The position numbers and the translations under genes are program-made. Shown here in pieces: positions 1 through 7,821 of a DNA stretch of 14,561 nt. Every line of letters begins with the position of its first letter. Position 1 is the stretch's first letter. This stretch comes from an uncultured Nocardioides sp. (GTDB taxonomy: Bacteria; Actinomycetota; Actinomycetes; Propionibacteriales; Nocardioidaceae): positions 1 through 14,561 of the forward strand of contig NZ_CAMPGZ010000101.1 in assembly GCF_946885725.1 (NCBI RefSeq). The letters are read 5' to 3'. Below the pieces are notes generated by a model that was not told the DNA's origin, ran no database searches, and was given only the letters and a program-made list of their open reading frames with translations.

Positions 1-1308
1 ACCCCCGGCCCCACCAGCAGCCCAAGCAACGGCCACAGGACCCGCACCCGCCGAGGCCTCGCGGTCGGCGCCGTCACCCTCCTCCTCGGGGTCACCGCCG
101 CCTGCGGCGGAGGCTCCGACGCCGACGCGACCGACGAGGGCGGCAAGATCACGCTCACCGTCGCGACCTTCAACGAGTTCGGCTACGAGGACCTGCTGAA
201 GGAGTACATGGACCTCCACCCGGACATCAAGGTGGTGCAGAAGAAGACCGGCACGTGGGAGGAGCACCGCGACAACCTCTACACCAAGCTCGCGGCCGGC
301 TCCGGCCTCTCCGACATCGAGGCGATCGAGGGCGACGGCATGCCCGCGATCCTCGAGGAGGCCGACGCGTTCGTCGACCTCTCCGACCCCGGGCTCGACG
401 GACGCTGGCTGGACTGGAAGGAAGCCGCCGGCACCACCACCGACGGCACGCTGATCGGCTACGGCACCGACATCGGCCCCGAGGGCATCTGCTACCGCGC
501 CGACCTCTTCGAGAAGGCCGGCCTGCCGACCGACCGTGACGAGGTCGCCCCGCTCTTCGAGACCTGGGACTCCTACTTCGAGACCGGCAAGCAGTTCGTG
601 AAGAAGATGCCGGACACCGCCTGGTACGACTCCTCCAAGGGCGTCAGCCAGGCGATGGTCAACCAGATCGAGCACCCCTTCGAGGAGGAGGACGGCACGA
701 TCGTCGCGACCAGCAACCCCGAGGTCCGCGACGTGTTCGACACCGTCACGTCGATGCAGGCCGCCGGGCTGGCGACCAACCTCGACCAGTGGTCCGACGA
801 CTGGGTGGCCGCCTTCCAGAAGGACGGCTTCGCGACGATGGCCTGCCCGGGCTGGATGCTCGGCGTCATCGAGGGCAACGCCGAGGGCGTCGAGGGCTGG
901 GACATCGCCAACGCCTTCCCCGGCGGTGGCGGCAACTGGGGCGGCTCGTTCCTGACCGTGCCCGCGCAGTCGGAGCACCCCGAGGAGGCCAAGGAGCTCG
1001 CCGCCTGGCTGACCGCCCCCGAGCAGCAGCTCAAGGCGTTCGAGGCCAAGGGCACCTTCCCGAGCCAGGTCGAGGCGCTCGACGACCCGGTCCTCACCGA
1101 CCAGGTCAACGCGTTCTTCAACGACGCGCCGACCGGGGAGATCCTCTCCGAGCGCGCGCAGGCGGTGACGGTGCAGCCCTACAAGGGCCCCAAGTACGCC
1201 GACATCATCGCCGCGTTCCAGAACGCCATCCTGCGTGTCGACCAGGGCCAGGCGACGCCCGAGGAGTCGTGGGACACCTTCGTCTCCGACGTCGAGCGGC
1301 TGTCCTGA
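1..1308 (+). CDS. ABC sugar transporter, substrate-binding lipoprotein (5' end missing)
   Basis: This is an extracellular solute-binding protein of the CebE/MalE type (family 1), tethered to the outer face of the membrane, where it delivers a sugar to the two permeases encoded next. The frame is open from the first base and has no start codon before the ATG at 208. The codons before that ATG encode an RTRR stretch, a hydrophobic segment and a lipobox (V-T-A-A-C, Cys codon at 103-105) followed by GGGSDAD, so the real start lies upstream and 208 is not it. 435 residues are visible, close to full length for the family. The mature part opens with ITLTVATFNEFGYEDLLKEY, typical of these proteins. 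The C-terminal half has the WLTAPEQQ segment and the AQAVTVQPYKGPKYADI stretch usual in family 1 binding proteins. The substrate is inferred from the downstream beta-glucosidase. Confidence 0.93.
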   Translation, partial: TPGPTSSPSNGHRTRTRRGLAVGAVTLLLGVTAACGGGSDADATDEGGKITLTVATFNEFGYEDLLKEYMDLHPDIKVVQKKTGTWEEHRDNLYTKLAAGSGLSDIEAIEGDGMPAILEEADAFVDLSDPGLDGRWLDWKEAAGTTTDGTLIGYGTDIGPEGICYRADLFEKAGLPTDRDEVAPLFETWDSYFETGKQFVKKMPDTAWYDSSKGVSQAMVNQIEHPFEEEDGTIVATSNPEVRDVFDTVTSMQAAGLATNLDQWSDDWVAAFQKDGFATMACPGWMLGVIEGNAEGVEGWDIANAFPGGGGNWGGSFLTVPAQSEHPEEAKELAAWLTAPEQQLKAFEAKGTFPSQVEALDDPVLTDQVNAFFNDAPTGEILSERAQAVTVQPYKGPKYADIIAAFQNAILRVDQGQATPEESWDTFVSDVERLS

Positions 1309-1362
1309 GCCTGACTCCCCGACCCTTCCATGAGCACGCACCGTCCCCTCGCGCCCGCCGGT

Positions 1363-1426
1363 AGCTCGGTCCCCTCCACCGAGCTCCCGGGGGAGCAGCC
1401 GGCCCTTGACCCCGGAGTGGCCGGGG
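1363..1426 (+). promoter_or_regulatory. Cluster of stem-loops between binding protein and permease genes
   Basis: Three inverted repeats lie in a row. AGCTCGGT (1363-1370) pairs perfectly with ACCGAGCT (1378-1385) across 7 bases. GCTCCC (1383-1388) pairs with GGGAGC (1391-1396) across 2 bases. CCCCGG (1410-1415) pairs with CCGGGG (1421-1426) across 5 bases. Structures between malE-like and malF-like genes are known to stabilise the upstream message or attenuate the downstream genes, giving an excess of binding protein; that role here is inferred. The stretch also argues that the permease starts later than its longest open frame. Confidence 0.5.
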
Positions 1427-1473
1427 TGGCTGCGCAGTCTCTCCCCCGCCTGGATGATCGGCCTGTGCCTGCA

Positions 1474-2427
1474 GTGACCCAGGAGACCCGGCTGACCTGG
1501 CGACAGCGGCTGTCGCGGTGGGACGTGCGGTTCTCGCCGTACCTCTACGTCGCGCCGTTCTTCGTGCTCTTCCTGCTCGTGGGCATGTTCCCGCTGCTCT
1601 ACACGGGCTGGGTCTCCGTCCACGACTGGAGCCTGCTCGGCGGCAAGGGCGACTTCGTCGGCGTCGACAACTACACGAAGGTCTTCGGCGACCAGTACTT
1701 CTGGATCGCGCTCCGCAACACCGTCAGCATCTTCCTGCTCTCCTCGGTGCCGCAGGTGATCATCGCGCTCGCCGTCGCCGGCCTGCTCGACAACGAGCTG
1801 CGCGGCAAGGTGCTGTGGCGGATGAGCGTGTTGGTCCCGTTCGTGGTCGCCCCGGCCGCGGTGGCGCTGATCTTCGGCAACCTGTTCGGCGACAAGTACG
1901 GCCTCGTCAACTCCGTCCTCGGCGTCGTCGGGATCGACCCGATCCGCTGGCACGTCGACACCCTCGCCAGCCACGTCGCGATCGCGAGCATGGTCAACTG
2001 GCGCTGGACCGGCTACAACGCACTGATCCTGCTCGCCGCGATGCAGGCGGTCCCCCGCGACCTCTACGAGTCGGCTGCGCTCGACGGGGCCAGCCGGTTC
2101 CGGCAGTTCGTCTCCGTCACGATCCCGATGATCCGGCCGACGCTGGTCTTCGTCGTGATCACCTCGACCATCGGCGGGCTGCAGATCTTCACCGAGCCTC
2201 GCCTGTTCGACAACGTCGGCCTCGGCGGCTCCGACCGGCAGTGGCAGACGGTCACGCTCTACCTCTGGGAGCTGGGCTGGCGCATCCGCGATCTCGGTAC
2301 GGCGTCGGCGGTGGCGTGGCTGCTGTTCCTGTTCATCACCGCCTTCGCGCTGGTCAACCTCGTGCTCGGCCGGCGGCTGAGCCACCACCACGGGCACGCG
2401 CCCGCCATCCGAAGGAGGCGTCGATGA
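1474..2427 (+). CDS. ABC sugar transporter permease, MalF/CebF type
   Basis: Inner-membrane permease subunit forming half of the translocation pore. From a GTG at 1474 it is 317 residues, with a basic amphipathic N-terminus, a first membrane helix at about 22-45 (YLYVAPFFVLFLLVGMFPLL) and further helices near 83-104, 118-137, 168-192, 222-240 and 278-299. The EAA loop that contacts the ATPase is at about 198-221 (LYESAALDGASRF then IPMIRP). The frame stays open back to an ATG at 1330 (365 residues). However, between 1405 and 1473 about 9 of 23 codons end in A or T, against about 1 in 29 just after 1474. The extra N-terminus is Pro-rich and non-membrane, and stem-loops occupy that stretch. A GTG at 1426 with GGAG 8 bases upstream is a third option. 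No strong ribosome binding site marks 1474 or 1330. The tail is HHHGHAPAIRRRRR. The end overlaps the next gene by ATGA. Confidence 0.9.
   Translation: MTQETRLTWRQRLSRWDVRFSPYLYVAPFFVLFLLVGMFPLLYTGWVSVHDWSLLGGKGDFVGVDNYTKVFGDQYFWIALRNTVSIFLLSSVPQVIIALAVAGLLDNELRGKVLWRMSVLVPFVVAPAAVALIFGNLFGDKYGLVNSVLGVVGIDPIRWHVDTLASHVAIASMVNWRWTGYNALILLAAMQAVPRDLYESAALDGASRFRQFVSVTIPMIRPTLVFVVITSTIGGLQIFTEPRLFDNVGLGGSDRQWQTVTLYLWELGWRIRDLGTASAVAWLLFLFITAFALVNLVLGRRLSHHHGHAPAIRRRRR
2411..2418 (+). promoter_or_regulatory. Strong ribosome binding site for the second permease
   Basis: GAAGGAGG lies inside the last codons of the first permease, 5 bases before ATG 2424. It is near-perfectly complementary to the 16S rRNA tail and fixes the start. 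The Arg-rich end of the upstream protein is partly a by-product of this site. Confidence 0.85.
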
Positions 2428-3242
2428 CCCGCCGGCCCGGCTTCCTCGTCTACGGCCTGCTCACCGCGTTCGTGCTCGGCTCGGCGATGCCGCTGTGGTG
2501 GTCGTTCATCATCGGCTCGCACACCAAGGAGATCGTCAACCGCGACACTCCTCCCCTGCTGCCCGGCGGGCACTTCCTCGCCAACGCCGCACGCGTCTTC
2601 GACACCGTCGACTTCTGGAAGGCGCTCACCAACAGCATGATCGTCTCGACGGTCTGCGCGGCCTCGGTGGTCTTCTTCTGCACGCTGGCAGGCTTCGCGT
2701 TCGCCAAGCTGCGCTTCCGCGGCAGCACGCCGCTGATGGTGTTCGTCGTGGCCACGCTCGCCGTACCGACCCAGCTCGGCGTGATCCCGCTGTTCATCCT
2801 GATGGCCGACCTCGGCTGGACCGGCACGCTGTGGGCGGTGATCGTGCCGACGCTGGTCACGGCGTTCGGCGTGTTCTTCATGCGGCAGTACCTCGTCGAC
2901 GCGATCCCCGACGAGCTCATCGAGGCTGCCCGCGTCGACGGCTGCTCGATGATCAGGATCTTCTGGAACGTCGCCGTACCCGCGGCTCGGCCGGCCGCCG
3001 CGATCCTCGGCCTGTTCACGTTCATGACCGTGTGGACCGACTTCTTCTGGCCGATGATCGCCCTGCCCGCCAGCAACCCCACGGTGCAGATCGCCCTGCA
3101 GCAGCTGCAGAGCGGCTACTACGTCGACTACGCCCTCGTGCTCTGCGGCGCGGTGCTCTCCACGATCCCGCTGCTCGTCCTGTTCGTCCTGACCGGCCGC
3201 CAGCTGGTAGCCGGCATCATGCAAGGAGCCGTCAAGGGATGA
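2424..3242 (+). CDS. ABC sugar transporter permease, MalG/CebG type
   Basis: Second inner-membrane permease, 272 residues, normal for the MalG/CebG branch. Membrane helices are visible at about 8-30, 70-94, 105-127, 133-152, 190-214 and 236-258. The EAA loop is at about 161-189 (IPDELIEAARVDGCSMIRIF, then VAVPAARP), the site where the cytoplasmic ATPase docks. The start is fixed by GAAGGAGG 5 bases upstream, and ATGA joins it to the preceding stop. Its stop overlaps the beta-glucosidase start in the same way (3239-3242). No nucleotide-binding subunit is encoded in the visible cluster, so a general ATPase of the MsiK/MsmX type encoded elsewhere must energise it (family knowledge plus inference). 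Confidence 0.94.
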   Translation: MTRRPGFLVYGLLTAFVLGSAMPLWWSFIIGSHTKEIVNRDTPPLLPGGHFLANAARVFDTVDFWKALTNSMIVSTVCAASVVFFCTLAGFAFAKLRFRGSTPLMVFVVATLAVPTQLGVIPLFILMADLGWTGTLWAVIVPTLVTAFGVFFMRQYLVDAIPDELIEAARVDGCSMIRIFWNVAVPAARPAAAILGLFTFMTVWTDFFWPMIALPASNPTVQIALQQLQSGYYVDYALVLCGAVLSTIPLLVLFVLTGRQLVAGIMQGAVKG

Positions 3243-4705
3243 CCGACACCGCCGCCCGCACCCACGTCCTGGAGTCCTCGCGCGATGCAGTCCGCTTCCC
3301 GACCGACTTCCTCTGGGGCGCCGCCACTGCGGCGTACCAGATCGAGGGCGCCGCCACCGAGGACGGCCGCCTGCCGTCGATCTGGGACACCTTCTGCCGC
3401 GTGCCCGACGCCGTCGCCGACGGCGACAACGGGGACGTGGCGTGCGACCACTACCACCGCGTCGACGACGACGTCGCGCTGATGGCCGAGCTCAACCTCG
3501 CCTCCTACCGCTTCTCGACCGCCTGGCCGCGGGTCCGGCCCGACGGCCGCTCCGTGAACCAGGCGGGAGTGGACTTCTACTCACGGCTCGTGGACACCCT
3601 GCTCGAGCGCGGCATCCGACCCTGGATCACGCTCTACCACTGGGATCTCCCGCAGGCGCTCGAGGACGAGGGCGGCTGGACCAACCGCGACACGGCGTAC
3701 CGCTTCGCCGACTACGCGCTCACGCTCTACGACGCCATCGGCGACCGGTCGCCGGTGTGGACGACGCTCAACGAGCCGTTCTGCTCGGCGTTCCTCGGCT
3801 ACGCCGGCGGGCAGCACGCTCCCGGCCGGCGCGACCCGTCCGCGGGGCTCGTCGCCGCGCACCACCTGCTGCTCGGGCACGGGCTCGTCGTCGACGAGCT
3901 GCGCCGCCGCGGCACGACCGCCGACCTCGGCGTCACGTTCAACTTCACCGTCGCCGACCCGTACGACCCGAGCGACCCGGCCGACGTCGACGCCGCGCGG
4001 CGGATCGACGCCCTGCACAACCGGCTGTTCCTCGACACGACGCTGCGCGGCCACTACCCCACCGACCTGCTCGAGGACACCGCGCACCTGCGCTTCGCGG
4101 GCCGGCCGTGGCAGGACGTCGTCCGGGACGGCGACCTGGCGCAGATCTCCCAGCCGCTCGACGTGCTCGGCGTGAACTACTACCACGGCGACGCGGTGTC
4201 CGGCCGGCCGCAGCCCGGCGCCCCCGGCTTCGGCAGCGGCCGTCTCGGCTGGACCACGGGCTCGCCGTTCGCGGGTTCCGAGCACGTCACGTTCCCGCGC
4301 CGCGGGCTGCCGACGACTGCGATGGACTGGGAGGTGCAGCCCGAGGGGCTCACGCGCCTGCTGGTCCGGCTTCAGGAGGAGTACGCCGCTCCGCCGATGT
4401 ACGTCACCGAGAACGGCGCCGCCTACGACGACCGGGTCGACACCGACGGTTCCGTGCACGACCCGGAGCGCACCGCGTTCGTCGCGGCGCACCTGCGCGC
4501 CGTGCACGACGCCATCGAGGCCGGCGCCGACGTGCGCGGCTTCTTCCAGTGGTCGCTGCTCGACAACTTCGAGTGGGCCTACGGCTACGCCAAGCGGTTC
4601 GGCATCGTGCACGTCGACTACGCCACCCAACGCCGTACCCCCAAGACCAGTGCGCGTTTCTACGCCCAGGTCGCCGCCGACGGAAGGCTCGGGTCGCTAC
4701 CGTGA
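3239..4705 (+). CDS. Beta-glucosidase, glycoside hydrolase family 1
   Basis: Retaining beta-glucosidase that hydrolyses cellobiose or other beta-glucosides. It has no signal peptide, so it acts in the cytoplasm on sugar imported by the preceding transporter. At 488 residues it has the usual GH1 length. Visible family marks are FPTDFLWGAATAAYQIEGA near 19-38 (Gln34 binds the glycone), YHWDLP at 133-138, the acid/base motif TLNEP with Glu179, NYY at 313-315, the nucleophile motif YVTENG with Glu391, and SLLDNFEW at 439-446. All catalytic residues are present. The start ATG overlaps the permease stop (ATGA) and has AAGGAG 10 bases upstream. The stop overlaps the regulator start (GTGA, 4702-4705). 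A broader beta-glycosidase specificity cannot be excluded from sequence alone. Confidence 0.97.
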   Translation: MTDTAARTHVLESSRDAVRFPTDFLWGAATAAYQIEGAATEDGRLPSIWDTFCRVPDAVADGDNGDVACDHYHRVDDDVALMAELNLASYRFSTAWPRVRPDGRSVNQAGVDFYSRLVDTLLERGIRPWITLYHWDLPQALEDEGGWTNRDTAYRFADYALTLYDAIGDRSPVWTTLNEPFCSAFLGYAGGQHAPGRRDPSAGLVAAHHLLLGHGLVVDELRRRGTTADLGVTFNFTVADPYDPSDPADVDAARRIDALHNRLFLDTTLRGHYPTDLLEDTAHLRFAGRPWQDVVRDGDLAQISQPLDVLGVNYYHGDAVSGRPQPGAPGFGSGRLGWTTGSPFAGSEHVTFPRRGLPTTAMDWEVQPEGLTRLLVRLQEEYAAPPMYVTENGAAYDDRVDTDGSVHDPERTAFVAAHLRAVHDAIEAGADVRGFFQWSLLDNFEWAYGYAKRFGIVHVDYATQRRTPKTSARFYAQVAADGRLGSLP

Positions 4706-5721
4706 CGTCCGTGGACGGCTCCCCGACGCTGGACGAGGTGGCACGCCTGGCGGGGGTCTCGCGGGCGACCGCCTCGCGCGCGATCAACGGCGGGCACAAG
4801 GTGAGCCCCGCCGCGCTCGCGGCCGTGCAGAACGCAGTGGCGACGCTGGGCTACTCCCCCAATCCCGCCGCGCGCAGCTTGGTCACGCGCCGCACCGGGT
4901 CGGTGGCGGTCGTGGTGCCGGAGCCGGACGAGCGTGTCTTCTCCGACCCGTTCTTCGCGCACACCCTGCGTGCGGTCAACCGGGTGCTCGCCGAGAAGGA
5001 CCTCCAGCTCGTGCTGCTCCTCGCCCGCCCCGGCGACGAGGAGGCGCGCATGCTGCGCTACCTGCGCGCCCGCCACGTCGACGGCGCGATCGTCGTGTCC
5101 CACCACCGCAGCGACAGCCTCGCCGACCACCTGGCCGGCATCGGGCTGCCCTGCGTGTTCGTCGGCCGGCCGCTGAGCAGCGGGGACAAGGTGGCGTACG
5201 TCGACACCGACAACGTCGGCGGCGGACGGGAGGCCGCGGCCGTGCTCGTCGAGCGCGGCTGCAAGCGCATCGGCACGGTCGCCGGACCGGCGGACATGTC
5301 GGCCGGCGAGGACCGCCTCAACGGTTGGCACGAGGCGCTGGCCGCGGCCGGCCTGGCCACCGACGCGGTCGAGCACGGCGACTTCACCGAGCAGGGCGGC
5401 GCGGCCGCGACCGAGCGGCTGCTCGACCGGCACCCGGACATCGACGGCCTCGCGGTCGCCTCCGACCTGATGGCGATCGGCGCGCTGCGAGTGCTCGCCA
5501 CGCGGGGCCGGAAGGTGCCCGACGACGTGGCGGTCGTGGGCTACGACGACATCGGCCTGGCCGAGACCACCGACCCGCCGCTCACCACGATCCGCAACCC
5601 GATCGGTGCCATGGCCGAGCGCGCGACACGGCTGCTGCTCGAGCAGCTCGACGGCACCTCCGACGGGACGCCGGTGCGGATGCTGTTCCCACCGGCGCTG
5701 GTGCGCCGCGCCTCGGCCTAG
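4702..5721 (+). CDS. LacI-family transcriptional regulator of the sugar operon
   Basis: DNA-binding repressor of 339 residues from GTG 4702. The N-terminus holds the LacI helix-turn-helix (about 9-29, TLDEVARLAGVSRATASRAI) and the hinge helix (about 53-60, PNPAARSL). Then comes a periplasmic-binding-protein-like sensor domain with the expected ligand residues VDTDN (167-171), Arg205, SD at 254-255 and GYDDI (280-284). By family knowledge it binds a palindromic operator and releases it when the transported sugar or a product binds. It is the last gene of the operon, translationally coupled to the beta-glucosidase by GTGA, so it is probably autoregulated. The likely operator, ahead of the binding-protein gene, lies outside the window; no CebR-like box (GGGAGCGCTCCC) was seen inside. 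A GTG at 4711 is an alternative start; GGAAGG lies 14 bases before 4702. The stop shares CTAG with the convergent gene. Confidence 0.94.
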   Translation: MTSVDGSPTLDEVARLAGVSRATASRAINGGHKVSPAALAAVQNAVATLGYSPNPAARSLVTRRTGSVAVVVPEPDERVFSDPFFAHTLRAVNRVLAEKDLQLVLLLARPGDEEARMLRYLRARHVDGAIVVSHHRSDSLADHLAGIGLPCVFVGRPLSSGDKVAYVDTDNVGGGREAAAVLVERGCKRIGTVAGPADMSAGEDRLNGWHEALAAAGLATDAVEHGDFTEQGGAAATERLLDRHPDIDGLAVASDLMAIGALRVLATRGRKVPDDVAVVGYDDIGLAETTDPPLTTIRNPIGAMAERATRLLLEQLDGTSDGTPVRMLFPPALVRRASA

Positions 5722-6716
5722 CCGATCTCCTCCGCCACCTTCTGGCTGAGCCGCAGTGCCTCGCGTGCCCAGCCCGCCGACGCGCCGGCCAGCCCGCAGG
5801 TGGGCGTGACCACGAGGCCGGAAGTCGTCTCCGGGTCGAGCCCGAGCATCTCGAGGAAGCGCAGCACCTTCTCGACGAGCGCCTTCTCCCCCGGCTGCGT
5901 TTCCGGGTCGGTCGACGGGACGACGCCGAGCAGGACCGGAGCGCCCTTCTCCAGCAGGGTCGCCACGTCGTCGTACGCCGAGACGGCGAGCACGCCGAGG
6001 TCGACGGAGACGCCCTGCGCGCCGGCGCCGGTGAGCAGCGAGACGGGTACGTCGGCCGCGCAGCAGTGCGCGATCGGGGTCGCACCAGCACCGGTGATCG
6101 CCGCGAACACGTCCTCGAGCAGCGCCGACGCGACCGGGAGGTCGACGGACCGGTGCCGGTGGAACCCGGACGCGGTGGGGACCTGACCGGCCAGCACGGC
6201 GGGCAGCGCCGGCTCGTCGACCTGGACGACCAGCTCGGTCGCGCCCGGCACGCGCCGCCGGACGTCCTTCACGTGGTCGGCGACGCCTTCGGCGAGCGCC
6301 TGCGCCAGGTCGCGGCGGGCACCGTGGTCGGAGAGGATCCGGTCGCCGCGGGGCTTCTCGACGGTGGCGGCGAGCGTCCACGGCCCGGTGACCTGGACCT
6401 TGAACCGGCCTTCGTACTCCTGCGCCCGCTCCTCCAGCGTGTCGAGGTCCTGCGCGAGGAGCGACCGGGCCCGGCGGTGGTCCATGCCCGGGGAGCCGCT
6501 GCTGCCGGTGAGGCGCCAGCCGGCCGGCTGCAGGTCGGCGTCGAGCCCGGCGAGGACCGCGACCGCGCGGCCGGTCATGGACGCGCCGGCGCCGCGGCCG
6601 GGCAGCTCCGGCAGGTGCGGCAGGTCGGGCAGCTCGTCGAGGACGATGCGGACGGCCTCGGCGTACGACGTCGCGTCCGTGCCGGGCCACGACCCGATCG
6701 CGGTGGCTGTCGTCAT
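5718..6716 (-). CDS. MetE-like catalytic-domain protein (cobalamin-independent methionine synthase, C-terminal type)
   Basis: A 332-residue cytoplasmic protein matching only the C-terminal catalytic barrel of MetE, less than half of full-length MetE; the N-terminal barrel is absent. Visible marks are IGSWPGTD near the N-terminus, VQVDEPALP (164-172, the homocysteine-binding region of MetE) and IAHCCA (215-220, His217 and Cys219 as zinc ligands). PTCGLA (305-310) gives Cys307 as a third ligand. The fourth MetE ligand, a Glu in ITIE, appears as Asp239 in VSVD. Such core-MetE proteins transfer methyl groups to homocysteine-type thiols from non-folate or unknown donors; the donor here cannot be read. 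It is the last gene of the operon, 7 bases after mnmA, with a weak ribosome binding site. From memory, a similar protein (Rv3015c) lies near iscS-mnmA in mycobacteria. Confidence 0.85.
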   Translation of the reverse strand: MTTATAIGSWPGTDATSYAEAVRIVLDELPDLPHLPELPGRGAGASMTGRAVAVLAGLDADLQPAGWRLTGSSGSPGMDHRRARSLLAQDLDTLEERAQEYEGRFKVQVTGPWTLAATVEKPRGDRILSDHGARRDLAQALAEGVADHVKDVRRRVPGATELVVQVDEPALPAVLAGQVPTASGFHRHRSVDLPVASALLEDVFAAITGAGATPIAHCCAADVPVSLLTGAGAQGVSVDLGVLAVSAYDDVATLLEKGAPVLLGVVPSTDPETQPGEKALVEKVLRFLEMLGLDPETTSGLVVTPTCGLAGASAGWAREALRLSQKVAEEIG

Positions 6717-6723
6717 CCGGCGC

Positions 6724-7821
6724 TCATCCGGTGGGGGCCGGGACTCGGCGGGTGGCGCTGATCGTGCACGAGCCGACGACCCGGGTGCCGTCGTACACCA
6801 CGGCGGCCTGGCCGGGTGCGATCCCCTGGGCGGGCTCGAGCAGGTCGATCACGACGCCGTCCTTCTCGACGCGCACGACCGCGCGGTGCTCGTCACCGTG
6901 GGCGCGCAGCTGGACGGTGCCGTGCAGCTCTCCGGTCAGCGGGGTGCCGCACCAGCGCGGCCGGATGCCCTCGATCCGGTCGACAGTGAGCGCCTCGCGG
7001 GGACCGACGGTGACGGTGCCGGAGACCGGCTCGATGTCGAGGACGTAGCGCGGCTTGCCGTCCGGCGCGGGCCGGCCGATGCGCAGGCCCTTGCGCTGGC
7101 CGATGGTGAAGCCGAACGCGCCCCCGTGGTGGCCGAGCACCTCGCCGGTCGCGGCGTCGACGATGTCGCCGGTGCCCTGGCCGAGCTTCTCGGTGAGCCA
7201 GCCGCCGGTGTCGCCGTCGGAGATGAAGCAGATGTCGTGGCTGTCGGGCTTGCGCGCGACCTGGATGCCGCGGCGCTCGGCCTCCGCGCGCACCTCGCTC
7301 TTGGGGGTGTCGCCGAGCGGGAACAGCGCGTGTGCGATCTGGTCCTGGGTGAGCACGCCGAGCACGTAGGACTGGTCCTTGCGGTCGTCGTCCGCGCGGT
7401 GCAGCTCGACCAGCCCGTCGGCGCCGGTCTCGAGCCGGGCGTAGTGGCCGGTGGCCACGGCGTCGAACCCCAGCGCGAGCGCGCGCTCGAGGACCGCGGC
7501 GAACTTGATCTTCTCGTTGCAGCGCAGGCAGGGGTTGGGCGTGCGGCCGGCGGTGTACTCCGCCATGAAGTCCTCGACCACGTCCTCGTGGAACCGGTCG
7601 CTGAAGTCCCAGACGTAGAACGGGATGCCGATGACGTCGGCGGCCCGGCGGGCGTCGTTGGAGTCCTCGATCGTGCAGCAGCCGCGGGCGCCGGTGCGGT
7701 AGGACTTCGGGTTGCGCGAGAGGGCGAGGTGGATGCCGGTCACGTCGTGCCCGGCCTCCGCGGCGCGCGCCGCGGCCACGGCCGAGTCGACGCCACCGGA
7801 CATGGCGGCGAGTAGCTTCAC
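6724..7821 (-). CDS. mnmA: tRNA-specific 2-thiouridylase MnmA
   Basis: Cytoplasmic enzyme that adenylates and then thiolates U34 of tRNA-Lys, -Glu and -Gln, using sulfur ultimately from cysteine desulfurase. At 365 residues it has the usual length. It starts at GTG 7821 with AGGGGGG 6 bases upstream, giving the standard N-terminus [16 protein letters not shown]. The PP-loop SGGVDS is at 8-13. The catalytic cysteine pair is Cys98 in TPNPCLRCN and Cys198 in HDICFI. TGHYARL (124-130) and DQSYVLGVL (149-157) are conserved substrate-binding segments. The C-terminal beta-barrel contains [10 protein letters not shown] and RPRWCG. It sits two positions after iscS in the same operon, its natural sulfur donor, and its start overlaps a possible small ORF (GTGA). 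Nothing is missing or truncated. Confidence 0.97.
   Translation of the reverse strand: MKLLAAMSGGVDSAVAAARAAEAGHDVTGIHLALSRNPKSYRTGARGCCTIEDSNDARRAADVIGIPFYVWDFSDRFHEDVVEDFMAEYTAGRTPNPCLRCNEKIKFAAVLERALALGFDAVATGHYARLETGADGLVELHRADDDRKDQSYVLGVLTQDQIAHALFPLGDTPKSEVRAEAERRGIQVARKPDSHDICFISDGDTGGWLTEKLGQGTGDIVDAATGEVLGHHGGAFGFTIGQRKGLRIGRPAPDGKPRYVLDIEPVSGTVTVGPREALTVDRIEGIRPRWCGTPLTGELHGTVQLRAHGDEHRAVVRVEKDGVVIDLLEPAQGIAPGQAAVVYDGTRVVGSCTISATRRVPAPTG

Noticed and set aside
208..1308. ATG 208 as start of the binding protein
   Set aside because: The same frame upstream encodes a lipobox and the first beta-strand of the mature protein, so the gene is simply cut by the window.
1383..1396. GCTCCC-GG-GGGAGC as a LacI/CebR operator
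   Set aside because: The half-sites are in the inverse order to GGGAGCGCTCCC and are spaced by GG, so it reads as a hairpin rather than a CebR-type box.
2495..4705. Open frame extending upstream of the beta-glucosidase into the permease
   Set aside because: The upstream part is an Arg-rich shadow of the permease in another frame; the enzyme starts at ATG 3239 with AAGGAG and an ATGA overlap.
4660..6690. 676-codon - strand frame across the LacI and MetE-like genes
   Set aside because: Arg/Ala/Gly-rich composition with no motifs, in an alternative frame to two well-supported genes.
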